A stretch of 64,000 nt of DNA, from the NCBI GenBank assembly GCA_030248215.1, contig JASANG010004129.1, forward strand, positions 186,001 through 250,000, given 5' to 3'. The position numbers and the translations under genes were made by a program. The notes below the pieces were generated by a model. That model was not told where the DNA came from. It did not search any database and saw only the letters and a list, made by a program, of their open reading frames with translations. Of the stretch, positions 1 through 10,719 are shown piece by piece (position 1 is the stretch's first letter; the number at the start of each line of letters is the position of its first letter). The stretch comes from Enoplolaimus lenunculus. Taxonomy: Eukaryota > Nematoda > Enoplea > Enoplida > Thoracostomopsidae.

Positions 1-145
1 TGAGTTGATTCAATTTGTTCTGAGTTAATTAACCAACCCGCACCCAGAGTCAACTGAACTCAGATTGAGAATCAACTCAACTCAGAGTGAGTGTTAACGC
101 ATACTGATAATAATTCAGGATTAACCAGCTCGCTAGCTGAATTGA
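1..145. repeat. GAGT-rich inverted and tandem short motifs, unassigned
   Basis: The first 145 bases repeat TGAGTTGA and its complement TCAACTCA several times. This recalls the GAGTCAA arms of the foldback element at 28 kb, but the match is too loose to assign. Confidence 0.3.
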
Positions 146-214
146 CTAATCAACTCATTGGAATTTACAGTGCAGAGGATTAATCTGTAAACTGGAGTCG
201 GCGCAAACGCTCAC

Positions 215-389
215 CCGAAATATTTCTCTTGGCAACTGCAGCGTAGATTTATTTTATATGATCGATAGCCATTAATGCACGGACGCGAATCAAAACAATT
301 TCGATCTAAATTAGGCTGATCAGGACAGTTACAGCCAATTGAAACGTCGTGACCAGGCAAAACACCGCTTTGATCCAAGAAATACGAAC
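215..389 (-). CDS. Lectin gene exon 5 (last in window): EGF-like module
   Basis: Acceptor CACTGTTATAG before 389, donor GTGAGC at 214. Cysteine spacing CNCPDQ, NCFDSRPCINGY, LRCSCQEKYFG is EGF-like. It joins exon 4 in phase, but one or more exons carrying the end of the lectin fold may lie between them. Confidence 0.5.
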
Positions 390-2809
390 CTATAACAGTG
401 ATATCGGCGAATACACAACGATGGTGTACGATGTCATTAGGACCGTTGCGTAGCAAAGATTTCTAGTCCAAGACGATGTAACTTTGTGTACAAAAACATT
501 TTTGACATGGGAACGGGTCGATCACTCCTGGCCTTCGCTCTGGCTGCGGGTCAACTTAGACTTAGCCCTAAGTTAAGCTTGTTGGCCAATGTATAGAACA
601 GGGCCGGAACAGTAGTATAAGCATATTCCTAAGCCTAAGCCTAAGCCTAAGTGTAAGGATGAGCCTATTCCTAAGCCAAAGCCAAAGCCTAAGCAAAAAA
701 GTTAGTCTAAAGCGTAAACTGACTCTATTACAGCCCCGCCGGAAAACGATCCAGCCCTGTTCTGTAGATGTGCCAAGGGGCCGATCCCACCTGGCCTTCG
801 CTCAGGCTACGGGTCAACTTAGACTTAGTCATAACCTTACGACTTGTTACAGGGGAAGGTGTACAAAGACCCCTATGACAAGTGTACTCATTAATGACTT
901 ACCCACAAACCGGCGGCACTGTGGATCGTACGTTGTGTTCGAAGTCGCTTCGTAGATTAAGCTTTCGACAAAATTTGCAAGCGAATCATCGAGTTTCGGT
1001 TCTGCGTTCATACAACAAACCACCTCGAAGCTATGTTGTCTCAAAAGCGGCTTTTCTTCATGTGGCACTAAAATATATTAATGTTCAATTTAACATAGTA
1101 AATTAACTGTCAACACAAACTTTTATATGAAAAATGAACTCATTTTTTTATCTTTGTCCATTAATATTGACAATGCGTAAATCACACCACAGTAATTTTT
1201 TTTCAGTTTGTCGACCCTAAAATACAAAATCACGCCAGTAGTGATCGTAGGCTTGTAGCCAGAGGGGGGCCTCAGCCTTGTGGAAGAATTTTGTCCCTAA
1301 AAAACTATCAAACATGATTCATTAAAAATTCTTGTATGCCTTTGCTGAAAACATTTTATCAGTCCCTAACCAGCAAGTGAAGGTGGCTACGGGCATGATG
1401 AAGCTGGTTACGGGCATTGTTGACCGGCCATATTATATGCCTTTGATTCAGGATCGCTTTTACTAGCGCTTGTATGGTGTAGATATATGGATATATTAAA
1501 ACTTAACTTCTTTTCTTCTATATTATTTCCAGTATATTTGCGACAGTGGAGTTGAGAGAACTTATATCATCAGTTCTTCAACGCCATAAATTTATTCGTC
1601 TGTCTGTATTTCGAAAAGCGGATCAAAATAAAAATATTAAAGATAATGATTCTAAAAACATTTACTTTCACTTTTTTTGAACTGGATTTTATAAAGATTT
1701 TGGCCAATGTTAATACTTTTAAGGGCGTGACAGGCGACTAACCGTATTCTTAAGCCTAAGCCTAAGCGTTGAAAAAATGTATTCCTAAGCTTAAGCAAAA
1801 AATGTAACTTAAAATCGAAACCTACTCTTTCATAGACCCACCAGAGATCTGGACGCTCTTTAAAGTAACATGGGCCAAGTTTTTGATCTAAATATGTTTT
1901 ATTACTTAAAATATTTTTGAAGAAGCCAATTTTAGCATTTAACGCAAACGCTTTATTCAAAACGCGAGAAATATTTTGTATTTTTATTAGAAATTAATTC
2001 TTTTAATCATTGTGACTAAACGCTTACATGTTCGATTTTTCTGACAAACAAATCCGTCAGTATTTTCGTCGTCACATGACGCTCCGATCCATCTTCCGCC
2101 GCCTGAAGAAAACCTGTATCGATTTAAACGACGAACGGTACGATAATTACTAGTCGCGCAAGTTGCCGACAGTGTCAGCGAATATATAAAAATCTGTATG
2201 CAAATATTCTAATTATTGACGGACCAAGTTGATTTGCTTTGAAACTGTTGTAAACAAAGTATGTTGGAAACGTGCCCAAAATACGTATGTGAGGTATTCC
2301 AGCTTTGATGATACAGATGAAATATACGCATCGTATCACCGTATTGCATTAATAAGTTTATCGTTTTACCAAAATTAAACTTAAACTGCAGTTCCAAACC
2401 TGAACAATTTCTAAAGATATGTATAGTTTTGTTTTTCAACCAGACTCGGGCCCTACCCCTAACAAAACGGTTTGCAGACTCGTTTGGTTCTCGTCAAAAC
2501 TCAACAACCCCAGCAACGCGTTCATTAATTGAAATTTGTGACGTCATCCGATGCACGAAACAGCGTTACCACAAGGAAACACTAGGAAATTAGCGTTTGA
2601 CAAACTTCTGGAAGCGATCCCGTAGCCAAGAGGGCGCAATGGGGACAGCCCCCCGGAAACATTTGCCCCATCTCCTAGAACATTATCAACCTTGCTTGTA
2701 AGTCAACAAGAACGCTTATATGCCTCTCCTGAAAATTTTTTAGCCCTCCCTAGCAAGATGAACTGTCTACGGGCCTTCCTCAAATGTACTGTACAAACAT
2801 AATCAATCT

Positions 2810-2866
<57 letters not shown>

Positions 2867-5800
2867 CAAAAACCAACAGTTCATGAGAAAATTCAAATGA
2901 AAACAACTGGGCTGCATTTGACAATATTTATCAACATTCAACCGGCTGTTCAGTTGAACGCTAATTCAACCGAAGTCTTAATCGTATATGACACCAGAAA
3001 ACAATACAACCGGTGCATGCTAACCGTAAGAGCTGCCAGCAGCTTGAACACACAGTTCGTTATTTTGTTTCGGTTTGTGGGGTCCTCCAGGATAGTACCA
3101 CGCGGTAAAATTCGCCACTGATTCGTCACCCCAAGTCCATCGATTCGAATCAACATCGTATCGAAGACCGATCCATACCTTTTTGTGAGTTCCAATGCTG
3201 TTAACTAAAACATACGCAATAAACAGTGACGATATACTTTTGAAGTCGTGCGTGTAACACATACTGCACAGACCGAACCAGCAACCACCTAAAGGGCCCA
3301 CGCAGGGGTAAAACGCCTAATTTGCAGCGGTGACCCAAGACTCAACTTTAAAGTGAACCAAAGAATAAGATTGAACCAGAAACATTTTTAGAACGACCAA
3401 ACTAAAATTTGAAACCAAAACCATCAAATACGGCCGATAAGAACGTAGAATGCACAACTAAATATATTGCTATAGTACGTAATAAGGGTGGTGCTATACT
3501 TGACGTGCGGCGCTGTCCGGTGCCGTCCAGCGCCGTCCGTCACCGTTCGTTACCATACAGTAATCGTACGTGAGTAATTCACGTACCATACCGCAAGGTG
3601 ACGTACGGTGACGGATGGCGCCGGTCGACAAACGTACGGACGTCATCGAAAGTATAGCGTCACCCTAACGCATTCCTCCTAAAACCCTGCGCAAATAACG
3701 TTTGTGCGCAACGTTGCCAATTTTATTAAACTATAAACACACGCATTACAGGCCCATAGCCAACTCACCTTGCTAAAAGTGACTCAAATTTTTCAAGAGA
3801 AGCATACAAGTGTTTTTGTTGACTCGCAAACAAGTTTGAAAATTTTCTAGGTGGGGGGAAGAGCCAAAATTTTCCAGGGGAACCTGAGCCTTCCTGGCGC
3901 CCTCTCGCCAACGGACCCTGCAGCGTTGCCAGAATTTTAATCAAAGCAGACTAACGTCGTATGTTGTGTACAAAATTTCAAACGCGGGCGACAGGGTCTC
4001 TTGCATTACAACTAAAAGCGGTTGCTAAATAAATCTCGCCGACTAACTTCCAAGCGCAATTTCTTCGCCTAAAAATCTTGCAGTCGACTCGGTTGTAATT
4101 GTTGCAAGCTGAGCGTCAAGCATCAGACATCGCTGCAATGCGCCGTGTTGTGTCAAACGCCCACGTGGAAATACCCGATAGCAAGACGTCGAACCAGCAA
4201 GCGCACGCCATTTTGGTGGACAGTTTCGAGAAGTCACTGATACAAAATATATCAAACAGTTTAAAAATGGCTTCTAAAGTTGGTCAAAATTTCAGTATTC
4301 ACGACCAATGTAAAGAACAGGGGCGGAACAGTAGTATACGCATATTCCTAAGCCTAAGCCTAAGCCTAAGCCTAACCACGCAAAAAATAGTCTAAATCTT
4401 AAGCGTACTCTATTCTAGTTCGATAGAAAAACGTTCCGCCCCTGATCTTTACATGTGCCGTATTCACAAAAGCGACGCGGTCAATGTATAGAACAGGGTC
4501 GTAACAGTAGTATAAGCATATTCCTAAGTCCAAGCCTAAGCAAAAAATAGTCTAAAGCTTAAAGTTACTCTATTGCAGCGTCACAAAACAACGTTCCGCC
4601 CGTAATCTTTAAATGGGCCAGCGAAACGATCCAAACTCACTCGTGTATGTTTTATATAATCGACCAAACAGTACTTTGAACAATTGTGCTTTCTGTAATA
4701 CAATACGATAGCACGGGGTTCGAAAGATTCAATCCCCTCCACCAATTATCTCTCGAAACATTCTGGCGAATTATTTTAGAAAATACTTACGGGTTTAAAT
4801 TCCAAAACTGCAAATTTATTAATTTTTGCTATTTTACCCAACAAAAGCACCAAAATTCAAAAACAAATAAATATTCGACACTTCCTCCGACACACATTTA
4901 CGGTTTACGGTCAGACCAAGACTTAGAATTTCGTAGAAGACTTGTTTCTAAGCATAAGCCTAAAGCTTTGTCGTCAGAGAAAAAATATCTGTTTACCTTC
5001 TAAACACACTCGACCGGTTGTTCGGCCAGGCGATACGTCTAAATGATGTCTGGGACAGACGCATTTATCATCCCGACACGTTGCGCTCGGATGACAATTT
5101 GCGGAACATCCGGTTCCGCTGTAAAAATCATTTGGAGTTGAATTACGACAGTAGTGAGCACGACAAGCTGGCGAGTAATTCTGAAATACAACAGCTCAAT
5201 GATGTACCGTTCAAACCATCCACTGGATAGCCCAACGTGGGGTTCACCTAAGCGTAGGTTCTGAGCGCCACCACCCCCCAACTGGAATCAAAACCAAAGA
5301 TTTGTGTTACGACTACAAGTATTAAAGTTAAGTTTTGCATCTCGCTCGCATACCTTTTTCACTGGTATATATCGTGCCACCTGTCAGAAATTTCTGGATC
5401 CGCTGCTGCGCAAATAGCAACTACAGGTCAGCAGTTAAAATTCAAACAACGACCAATACGCATAAACGCTAAAACCGTCTATAAAGCAGGGTACAACGAC
5501 CACTGAAGGTCTGCTTCCGGCAAGTGCAGAAAATATATCTCCGCCTCTGGTCGAATTTCTGCTGGATGTTCCGGTAATTTCGGTAGTGAAATTTTGCACA
5601 ATAATACACAGTTTATATTTGTTTGGTGCGTTTCGTTTTAACTTTTGGTGCACAGTTTTGAGAAAATAATTGCCGAGACTTCGTAAAATAAGTAGTGTAA
5701 TACCAAACAAATTAACAACACCTTACAGATATTTGCTAAAATATGCGAATTAAACATCATTTCAACTACCTAATTTCGCCTCAACCCCGGTTTCGCCTCT

Positions 5801-8533
5801 GGCTCTAGTTCAGATATTTTTCATCTCGGGTTTGCACCCTGCCATTAAGTATTAAAACTAGTTAAACCCATGTATAGAACAGGGCCGGATCGTTTTCCGG
5901 CGGGTTTATAATAGAGTCAGTTTGAGGTTTAGACTAACTTTTTCGCTTAGGCTTAGGAATTTGCTTATACTACTGTTCCGACTCTGTTCTAAACATGGGC
6001 CAAAATTCGGATACAGAAAAACCACGGGATTTAGAGACTGTTAGGTTTAGGTTTAGGCTTTAGTGAGCTACCAGAAATTTTACCACATTTGAAACTTAAC
6101 CGAATAACCGTACACGAAATCTACGCTATCAATTTTGACCAAACCAAATATGTACAACTTAATCGAATTTAGCCTCCCATCCACAGGCATAGTCAGGATT
6201 TTGAACCAGAAGGCGTTTACGTTGTATGAACGTTTGACTATTGGGTGGTGGGTTAACCTTGTGTTACAACCTGAAAAACTATCTAAAACCTCGGTTACAA
6301 CAATTCAAGAAGCAGTTTCAAGCCTTAAAACCGTGTTCCCATGACATCACCGCTGCCTCAGTCGGAACGAAACCTACAAACAACGCCGGATATACGAACC
6401 TCGTAGTGTGAGCATGCGGACGGAAGCGCTTCAAGACATTGTAACTGGCAAAATGAATGACCAGATGCGTCCTAAAAACAAAGCATCCTAAAAGTTTCAC
6501 AGAAATTTCTGACGCTGAAAGGGTGGCTGGCAAATGTTATGAAATGCAATTTTTACCTACTGCGATTAATACTGTATAGAGTTACTGTTTGCAGATATGA
6601 AACTATTATTTTAAGTCGCAACTGAAGTCAGTAGAGTGAACGCAATTACAATGTATGTATATACGTGTATAGCGAATCAAACCCATTTCTAATACAACTA
6701 ATTTAGGCCGATTTTAATAAGTTATACATCAACCTCATGGCCTATGTATAGAACAGGGCCGGAACAGTAGTATAAGCATATTGCTAAGCCTAAGTCTAAA
6801 AGCCTAAGCCTAAGCATAAGGATAAGCCTATTCCTAAGCCTATGCCTAAGCCTAAGCCTAAACCTAAGCGTATGGATGAGCATAATACTAAGCCTACGCC
6901 TAAACCTAAGCCTAATCCTAAGCAAAAAAATAGTCTAAAGCTTAAACTGACTCTATTGCAGCCCCTCCGGAAAACCATCCGGCCCTGTTCTATACACGGG
7001 CCAATCTTATTAATTACTACACTGACCGCTACAAAATCGTGAGAGGCACCATCCGTTGATATCGCTAACGCCTGAAATAAACAATAGCGTTTTTAATTGG
7101 ATCAAAATAAGATTTTTGCTCGACGTTGGACTGTACGTCTGTTAAATTAAGATTAAATTGTGACGTGCGGCACCGTACGGCGCCCTGCAGCGTTCACCAG
7201 TAGCAAACCGACTGTTCGATGCAACAGCGCCGTGGAGTGCCGCGTTGCGGCGAACGGTGCACAGCACACACAAAAGTACAGCATAACCCTAATACGGTCA
7301 GATATGCAAAATTCCAAATTCAGAAAGAATTATGTGACCATTATACTGGTATATATGACGCATTATGTTCGAAGCTGAATAGTCAGTATTTCAAACGCGC
7401 TGATACTGTCTCGGGATTGGCAGTCCTTAAATCCAAGGGATCCCTGCAAATTTCTAAAATTTCACATTTCTATTAAATATTGACTAAAAAATTGCAAATA
7501 AAATATATATGCACTTTAAACATTTATCGCGGCGGTTTAGGATCTTTTTCGCAGTGGGGGTGACACATGAAATCAACTTTGATATTTCTTAATATAGATC
7601 GAACGTTAACCTAAACATTTCTATAATTCTACCACCTTAAGTCCGTGTTTTCGACCCATGTATGTATATAGAACATGGCCGGAACAGTAGTAAAAACATA
7701 TTCGTAAGCTTGAACCTAAGCCTAAGCCTATGCCTAAGCATAAGGATGAGCCTATTCCTTGGCCTAAGCCTAAGCCAAAGCCCAAGCCTAAGGAAAAAAG
7801 AAAGTCAAAAGCTTAAACTGACTCTATTACAGCCCCGCCAGAAAACGATCCGGCGCTGTTCTATACATAGGCCGTGTTCTCTATACAAGACTTTACTTCT
7901 TTCTATTAAAATGCGTCCAGCAAACGTCCCAAAGTTTAAAAAAGCTAGTACACAAAATAACTATGCTTACAATTACACCAAATCGGAGTTGTTGTAAAAA
8001 TTTTGCCCCCCCCCCCCAAGAAAATGTCCTACCTTGCTTGTAAATCAACGAAAACCCTTGTATGACACCTACTGAAAATTTTTAGCCACCCCTAGCAAGG
8101 TGAGCTAGCTATGGGCTTGAGTTGTTATCTTAATTTGAGTCAAAATCATATTTCCAAGTCAAATTTTGCGAACTACACAAAAATCAAACAAAAACAAATT
8201 TCAAAACGAAATTTATAATCAGTTCACAAGCGGATCCAAAACGGGGGAAGGCGTACACCCTCTATCAGAAAATTTTTTGGTGATAAAATGATAAGGTACC
8301 TACCTTACAATGATTAACATTTTTGTCAACCCGAACTCGTCAGAAACTTTTCAATCCGCGTTTGAAATAGTTGCGTTAAAACGTACCGATTTGCAGCTAA
8401 GCAGGCACTGTTGTTGACAGTCTTCAATTGTATCTGCTGCAAAACAGACTCGAATGACCGCCGTTAGCTGGAAAATCATACAACCAACCACGTTTATCCT
8501 TGAGATGATATTTTGATCAAAATACGTATTCAT
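215..8533 (-). CDS. Secreted EGF-like / C-type lectin domain protein (partial, 3' end outside window)
   Basis: Five exons in consistent phase: 8533-8387, 5180-4997, 4236-4048, 3204-3025 and 389-215, all with GT-AG borders; the gene continues past the left edge. Exon 1 starts with ATG at 8533 and encodes a hydrophobic signal-like stretch followed by a Cys-rich piece (DTIEDCQQQCLLSCKS). Exon 2 is an EGF-like module (GTGCSANCHPSATC...CVCPRHH). Exons 3 and 4 form the front and middle of a C-type lectin domain: NCPPKW, SCYRVF, a QLATI helix end, then KKVWIGLRYD, RWTWGDES and ELCVQ. Exon 5 is another EGF-like module (PCINGY...LRCSCQEKYFG). The family is extracellular and binds carbohydrate or protein, but the calcium-site triplet and ligand are not clear. 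The usual last cysteines of the lectin fold (WND...C...C) are not visible between exons 4 and 5, so an exon may be missing from the model. Introns are full of TIR elements. Confidence 0.72.
505..846 (+). repeat. 80-bp direct repeat flanking a family T element
   Basis: Positions about 505-583 and 765-846 share CTGGCCTTCGCTC, GGCT(G/A)CGGGTCAAC and TTAGACTTAG in the same order, separated by the family T copy at 584-774. Confidence 0.6.
584..774. mobile_element. Family T TIR element with telomere-like hexamer array
   Basis: The left end GGCCAATGTATAGAACAGGG is the inverted counterpart of the right end CCCTGTTCTGTAGATGTGCC. The interior has four perfect GCCTAA units near 632-656, then degenerate units, then the family's conserved stretch AAAAAAGTTAGTCTAAAGC and CTCTATTACAGCCCCGCC. 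No coding capacity: a non-autonomous, MITE-like element. It sits between two direct copies of an 80-bp sequence. Confidence 0.7.
1249..1396. mobile_element. CGTAGCCA/G-rich MITE copy
   Basis: Ends AGGCTTGTAGCCAGAGG and GTGGCTACGGGC are inverted. The interior has the family signature of C-rich and G-rich runs and an AAATTTT core. About 150 bp, non-coding. Confidence 0.55.
1702..1876. mobile_element. Family T element, subtype B (GTTACTTTTAGGG ends)
   Basis: Left end GGCCAATGTTAATACTTTTA and right end TAAAGTAACATGGGCC are inverted. The interior has CCTAAG hexamers, GTTGAAAAAATG and CTCTTTCATAGACCCACCAG. Same architecture as family T but with different TIR bases. Confidence 0.65.
2619..2776. mobile_element. 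CGTAGCCA/G-rich MITE copy
   Basis: CGTAGCCAAGAGGGCGC at one end and GTCTACGGGCC at the other. The interior CCCCCCGGAAACATTT and GTAAGTCAACAAGAACGC match other copies. Confidence 0.6.
2814..2863. repeat. (TA)n microsatellite
   Basis: An uninterrupted run of TA dinucleotides of about 50 bases in an intron of the lectin gene. Confidence 0.9.
3025..3204 (-). CDS. Lectin gene exon 4: WIGL core of C-type lectin domain
   Basis: The exon starts after TATGTTTTAG and ends at a GTTAGC donor. The WIGL motif, the WTWGDES strand, NFTAWY, PGGPHKP and ELCV are all hallmark positions of the lectin fold. The third-loop sugar motif EPN/QPD is not evident (KPKQNNE occupies that place), so calcium-dependent sugar binding is uncertain. 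Confidence 0.72.
3485..3666. mobile_element. AGGGTGGCGCTATACTT-family TIR element
   Basis: Left AGGGTGGTGCTATACTT and right AAGTATAGCGTCACCCT are inverted. The interior is GC-rich with many CCGTCC/GGACGG steps (GACGTGCGGCGCTGTCCGG and its near complement). About 180 bp, no coding capacity. Confidence 0.7.
3750..3919. mobile_element. CGTAGCCA/G-rich MITE copy, reverse orientation
   Basis: Starts AGGCCCATAGCCAACTCACC and ends CCCTCTCGCCAACGG. The interior TTTTCCAGGGG and GTTGACTCGCAAACAAG match the family. Confidence 0.55.
4048..4236 (-). CDS. Lectin gene exon 3: N-terminal half of C-type lectin domain
   Basis: Acceptor TTTTGTATCAG, donor GTTAGT. It encodes the opening disulfide pair and first helices of a long-form C-type lectin domain (NCPPKW, STSCYRVF, ALQRCLMLDAQLATITT), ending in EEIALG. 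Phase 1 at both ends. Confidence 0.7.
4303..4459. mobile_element. Family T element with four GCCTAA units
   Basis: Ends GACCAATGTAAAGAACAGGG and TGATCTTTACATGTGCC. At 4349-4376 it holds one of the longest perfect hexamer runs in the window. It lies upstream of lectin exon 3, in an intron. Confidence 0.68.
4479..4619. mobile_element. Family T element, second copy 19 bp from the first
   Basis: Ends GGTCAATGTATAGAACAGGG and GTAATCTTTAAATGGGCC. Only two hexamer units remain. Same orientation as the neighbour at 4303. Confidence 0.65.
4997..5180 (-). CDS. Lectin gene exon 2: EGF-like module
   Basis: The acceptor is TTGTATTTCAG before 5180 and the donor is GTAAAC at 4996. It carries about ten cysteines in 61 codons (CRAHYC, GCSANCHPSATC, KCVCP, VCLE), a spacing like EGF or laminin-type modules. 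It ends in phase 1, matching the 2-nt start of the lectin exon at 4236. Confidence 0.65.
5262..5402. mobile_element. CAGAAATTTCTGGATCCG-family MITE copy
   Basis: One end reads CAGAAATTTCTGGATCCG, and the interior has CAAAACCAAAGATTTGTGTT and CTCGCTCGCATACC. Related copies lie near 12372-12502 and 63555-63692. Confidence 0.45.
5867..6001. mobile_element. Family T element, reverse orientation
   Basis: Ends ACCCATGTATAGAACAGGGC and CTGTTCTAAACATGGGCC. The short interior holds CTTAGGCTTAGG, i.e. the hexamer on the opposite strand. Confidence 0.68.
6739..7002. mobile_element. Family T element, longest copy
   Basis: Ends GGCCTATGTATAGAACAGGG and CCCTGTTCTATACACGGGCC. About 130 bp of perfect and degenerate CCTAAG units occupy the interior, giving spurious lysine/proline and leucine/arginine repeat reading frames. 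Confidence 0.72.
7160..7292. mobile_element. Degenerate AGGGTGGCGCTATACTT-family copy
   Basis: The interior GTGACGTGCGGCACCGTACG and the end AGTACAGCATAACCCT match the family at lower identity. Confidence 0.45.
7655..7873. mobile_element. Family T element
   Basis: Ends ACCCATGTATGTATATAGAA and CTGTTCTATACATAGGCC. The interior has degenerate hexamers and the conserved CTGACTCTATTACAGCCCCG. A TATG duplication is present in the left end. Confidence 0.68.
8002..8118. mobile_element. CGTAGCCA/G-rich MITE fragment
   Basis: A run of 13 or so C bases is followed by TTGCTTGTAAATCAACG and GCAAGGTGAGCTAGCTATGG, matching one arm of the family. The left end is lost. Confidence 0.5.
8387..8533 (-). CDS. 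Lectin gene exon 1: start codon and signal-peptide exon
   Basis: Forty-nine codons from ATG (8533-8531) to a GTACGT donor at 8386. A hydrophobic run (VVGCMIFQLTAVIRVCFA) behind an N-terminal segment resembles a secretion signal, with likely cleavage near CFA-AD. It ends in phase 0, and the EGF-like exon at 5180 starts in phase 0. The first 12 residues before the hydrophobic core are longer than usual for a signal peptide. Confidence 0.6.
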
Positions 8534-8761
8534 TTTGGGTGAAAGCCCGCGTCATGAAGAATATATCCGATATCAAATCATTCCGTATTGAGTGGCTTAA
8601 TTTGTAATAAACTTTAATACTGAATCAACCGCTAAAACATTTACAATCTTCCAATGATATTTGGCTAGGAGCCGTTGCCAGGGTAGCGTCTATGAGCTGT
8701 AGACCTCTGAAACCATGAACCAAGAAACGTTTTGCACCGGTTGCGACGGGATTTATGAACA

Positions 8762-9208
8762 GTACTGTATTGACCCGAATAAGAAGGGGGTAATAAGAGG
8801 GGGGTTCCCATTTTGGGTCCGAATCAATAGGAGTCCGTATTCCTAATAAGAGTCCGTAAGAGGATAGAGTCCCTAAACCCTAATTAGAGTCCATAAATGT
8901 CAATTAACCCTAATTGTAGCAAATAATGACTCCAGGACCAAATAATTTAAGTTCGAAACTTTAAAGCCTACTTAAATTTTGAAAGTACATTCCTAAGTAT
9001 AACCTTTTATTATCGCTCAAACTATTGAATCGAGACAAATATACGTTTAATTCAACGGATAGTTGCAGTACCGGATATATATCAGTAACGAAGGGCGGCG
9101 GAGCGTGGGTTAAAAATAAATAACAGTCCGTAACCGAATACAAGGGGGGTACCCTATGGAGAGGCCAAATAAATATCAGTCCCCCTATAATTCGGGCCAA
9201 TACAGTAC
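8762..9208. mobile_element. GTACTGTATTGACCCGAAT-family TIR element, about 447 bp
   Basis: The left GTACTGTATTGACCCGAAT is inverted at the right as ATTCGGGCCAATACAGTAC. Just inside the ends are AAGGGGG/CCCCC runs. The interior repeats AGAGTCCGTA. Non-coding. Confidence 0.7.
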
Positions 9209-10179
9209 AAGTTAGGATGCAACCGGATGCGGAAAATATCGAAGCCGGAGGTCAACACACTTTACCGGATCCGGAGTGAAAGCCGCGGTTTAAGGCGAAA
9301 TCAAGTATATCTATCTGTAACGGTGTTGCTAAATCTTTTCACCGTTATTTTTTTCACAAAATCACTGCAATTTTTTCCTCCAAATTGTACCAAAAGTTAA
9401 AAACCGAAACGCACTAAACAAATAAATTTTGTCAAAACTATGCAAAATTTTACTACCAAAATTGTCGCAATTTACGGCACATATTCTACCGGATCCGGAG
9501 GTAGACCTCCGGTTGTACTCTACTACCAGGACGGCTAGCTTCTCGGTCGCAAGGTTTTTGTATAATTTAATACAGTACGGTCAGACCGGTACTGGGGCGA
9601 TATCCGATAGAATCATTTTTTCGAATAGCAGACTGCAATTTTTGCAGAATACACAGCATACTCTCGGAGCAATTGTTTATCACTCAAGCTTTAATTCTCT
9701 ATATTCAAATATTCGTAATCGTTCATGCAGTATCCATAACTTCTTAGAGTTCGCAAACTTTGTTCGGGGGGGCGGAGATGTTTTTAGATTGGTAAACGGA
9801 AAGTTTCGAGTCATTGATCCACGTCCTGGGCAGACTTTTAAATCAGCCTATACAGCCGATGCCATCCGTGCGACGGCAGGGTATGCGAGGACCCCCACGA
9901 CGTTGTCTGAAATGAGTCCCCTTTTAAGGTATCATGATTTTACATTTATTGTCTTACCAAAAGTGTAATACCTTCAAGAACAAATAGTTGGTGCTCATTA
10001 GCAAATATTTATGCCTATGCCTAAACCTAAGCCTAAAATGACTAGTTTCTTAATTAAAACTGTGCCAAAGGGGCAAAATTTGTTGAACTCGCGAGCTTGG
10101 TGGGTTTTAATCTGTCCCCCAGTTGCTCGGCTCATTTTGTTTAGGAACATAGTACTAGTACCCGAAACACTAGAGTCAG
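9209..10179. other. No gene supported; GGATCCGG-rich repeat and one open frame
   Basis: Short ACCGGATCCGG motifs at about 9266 and 9488 suggest another small inverted-repeat element. A 179-codon frame runs on the plus strand at 9429-9968, but its start lies in that repeat and I recognise no domain. A short run of degenerate hexamers lies at about 10014-10036. Confidence 0.4.
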
Positions 10180-10346
10180 TCTCGTAGCCAACTCACCTTG
10201 CTGGGACGAGGCTAAACGTTTGTCTCGAGGGGCATACAACAGTTTTCAATGACTTACAAGCAAGGTTGGAGAATTTTCCAGGGGAGGTGCGAAAATTTTG
10301 TCCCAGGGCGGGCTCAGCTCCCCATGGCCCCCTCGTTGCCTACGGA
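10180..10346. mobile_element. CGTAGCCA/G-rich MITE copy
   Basis: Ends CTCGTAGCCAACTCACC and CGTTGCCTACGGA are inverted. The interior GACTTACAAGCAAGGTTG and TTTTCCAGGGG fit the consensus. Confidence 0.6.
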
Positions 10347-10579
10347 ACCAACTAGTTTTCACTATCAAAATCCAAATATACCCAAGACTAATTTATTGTA
10401 CAATCTAATGCAACTGTGTACTATAAATAAATATTAATACAAAATAAAGTAAATGAAAAAAAGAAATAAAAAACAGAGCAGAGCAAACTATGTTGCGTTT
10501 CGCTACTGCATTTATATTTTGCACGCTATACAACATTTACCACGACCCACTTGAGTTTACACACAGCGGGGGGGGCGTA

Positions 10580-10717
10580 TACACAGCCCCGTATCCAGCT
10601 CAACCTGCCAGGGGGGGGGCTAAAAAATTCTTCAGGAGGGGCATTCAAGGATATTCAAAGAGTTACCAGCAAGTTGAAATTTTTCTAGGTCCCCCCTGGC
10701 CGCCCTTGCCAACGAGT
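10580..10717. mobile_element. CGTAGCCA/G-rich MITE copy
   Basis: CCCCGTATCCAGCTCAACC at the left, CCCTTGCCAACGAG at the right, with AGTTACCAGCAAGTTG inside. Confidence 0.5.
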
Positions 10718-10719
10718 CC

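Noticed and set aside
632-656. A real telomere or a chromosome-fusion scar
   Set aside because: Arrays have only about four perfect units, occur in both orientations and always lie between the same TIRs.
6722-7042. Overlapping frames with Lys/Pro or Leu/Arg repeats on both strands
   Set aside because: They are translations of the CCTAAG hexamer array in a family T element; all frames stay open because the unit is six bases.
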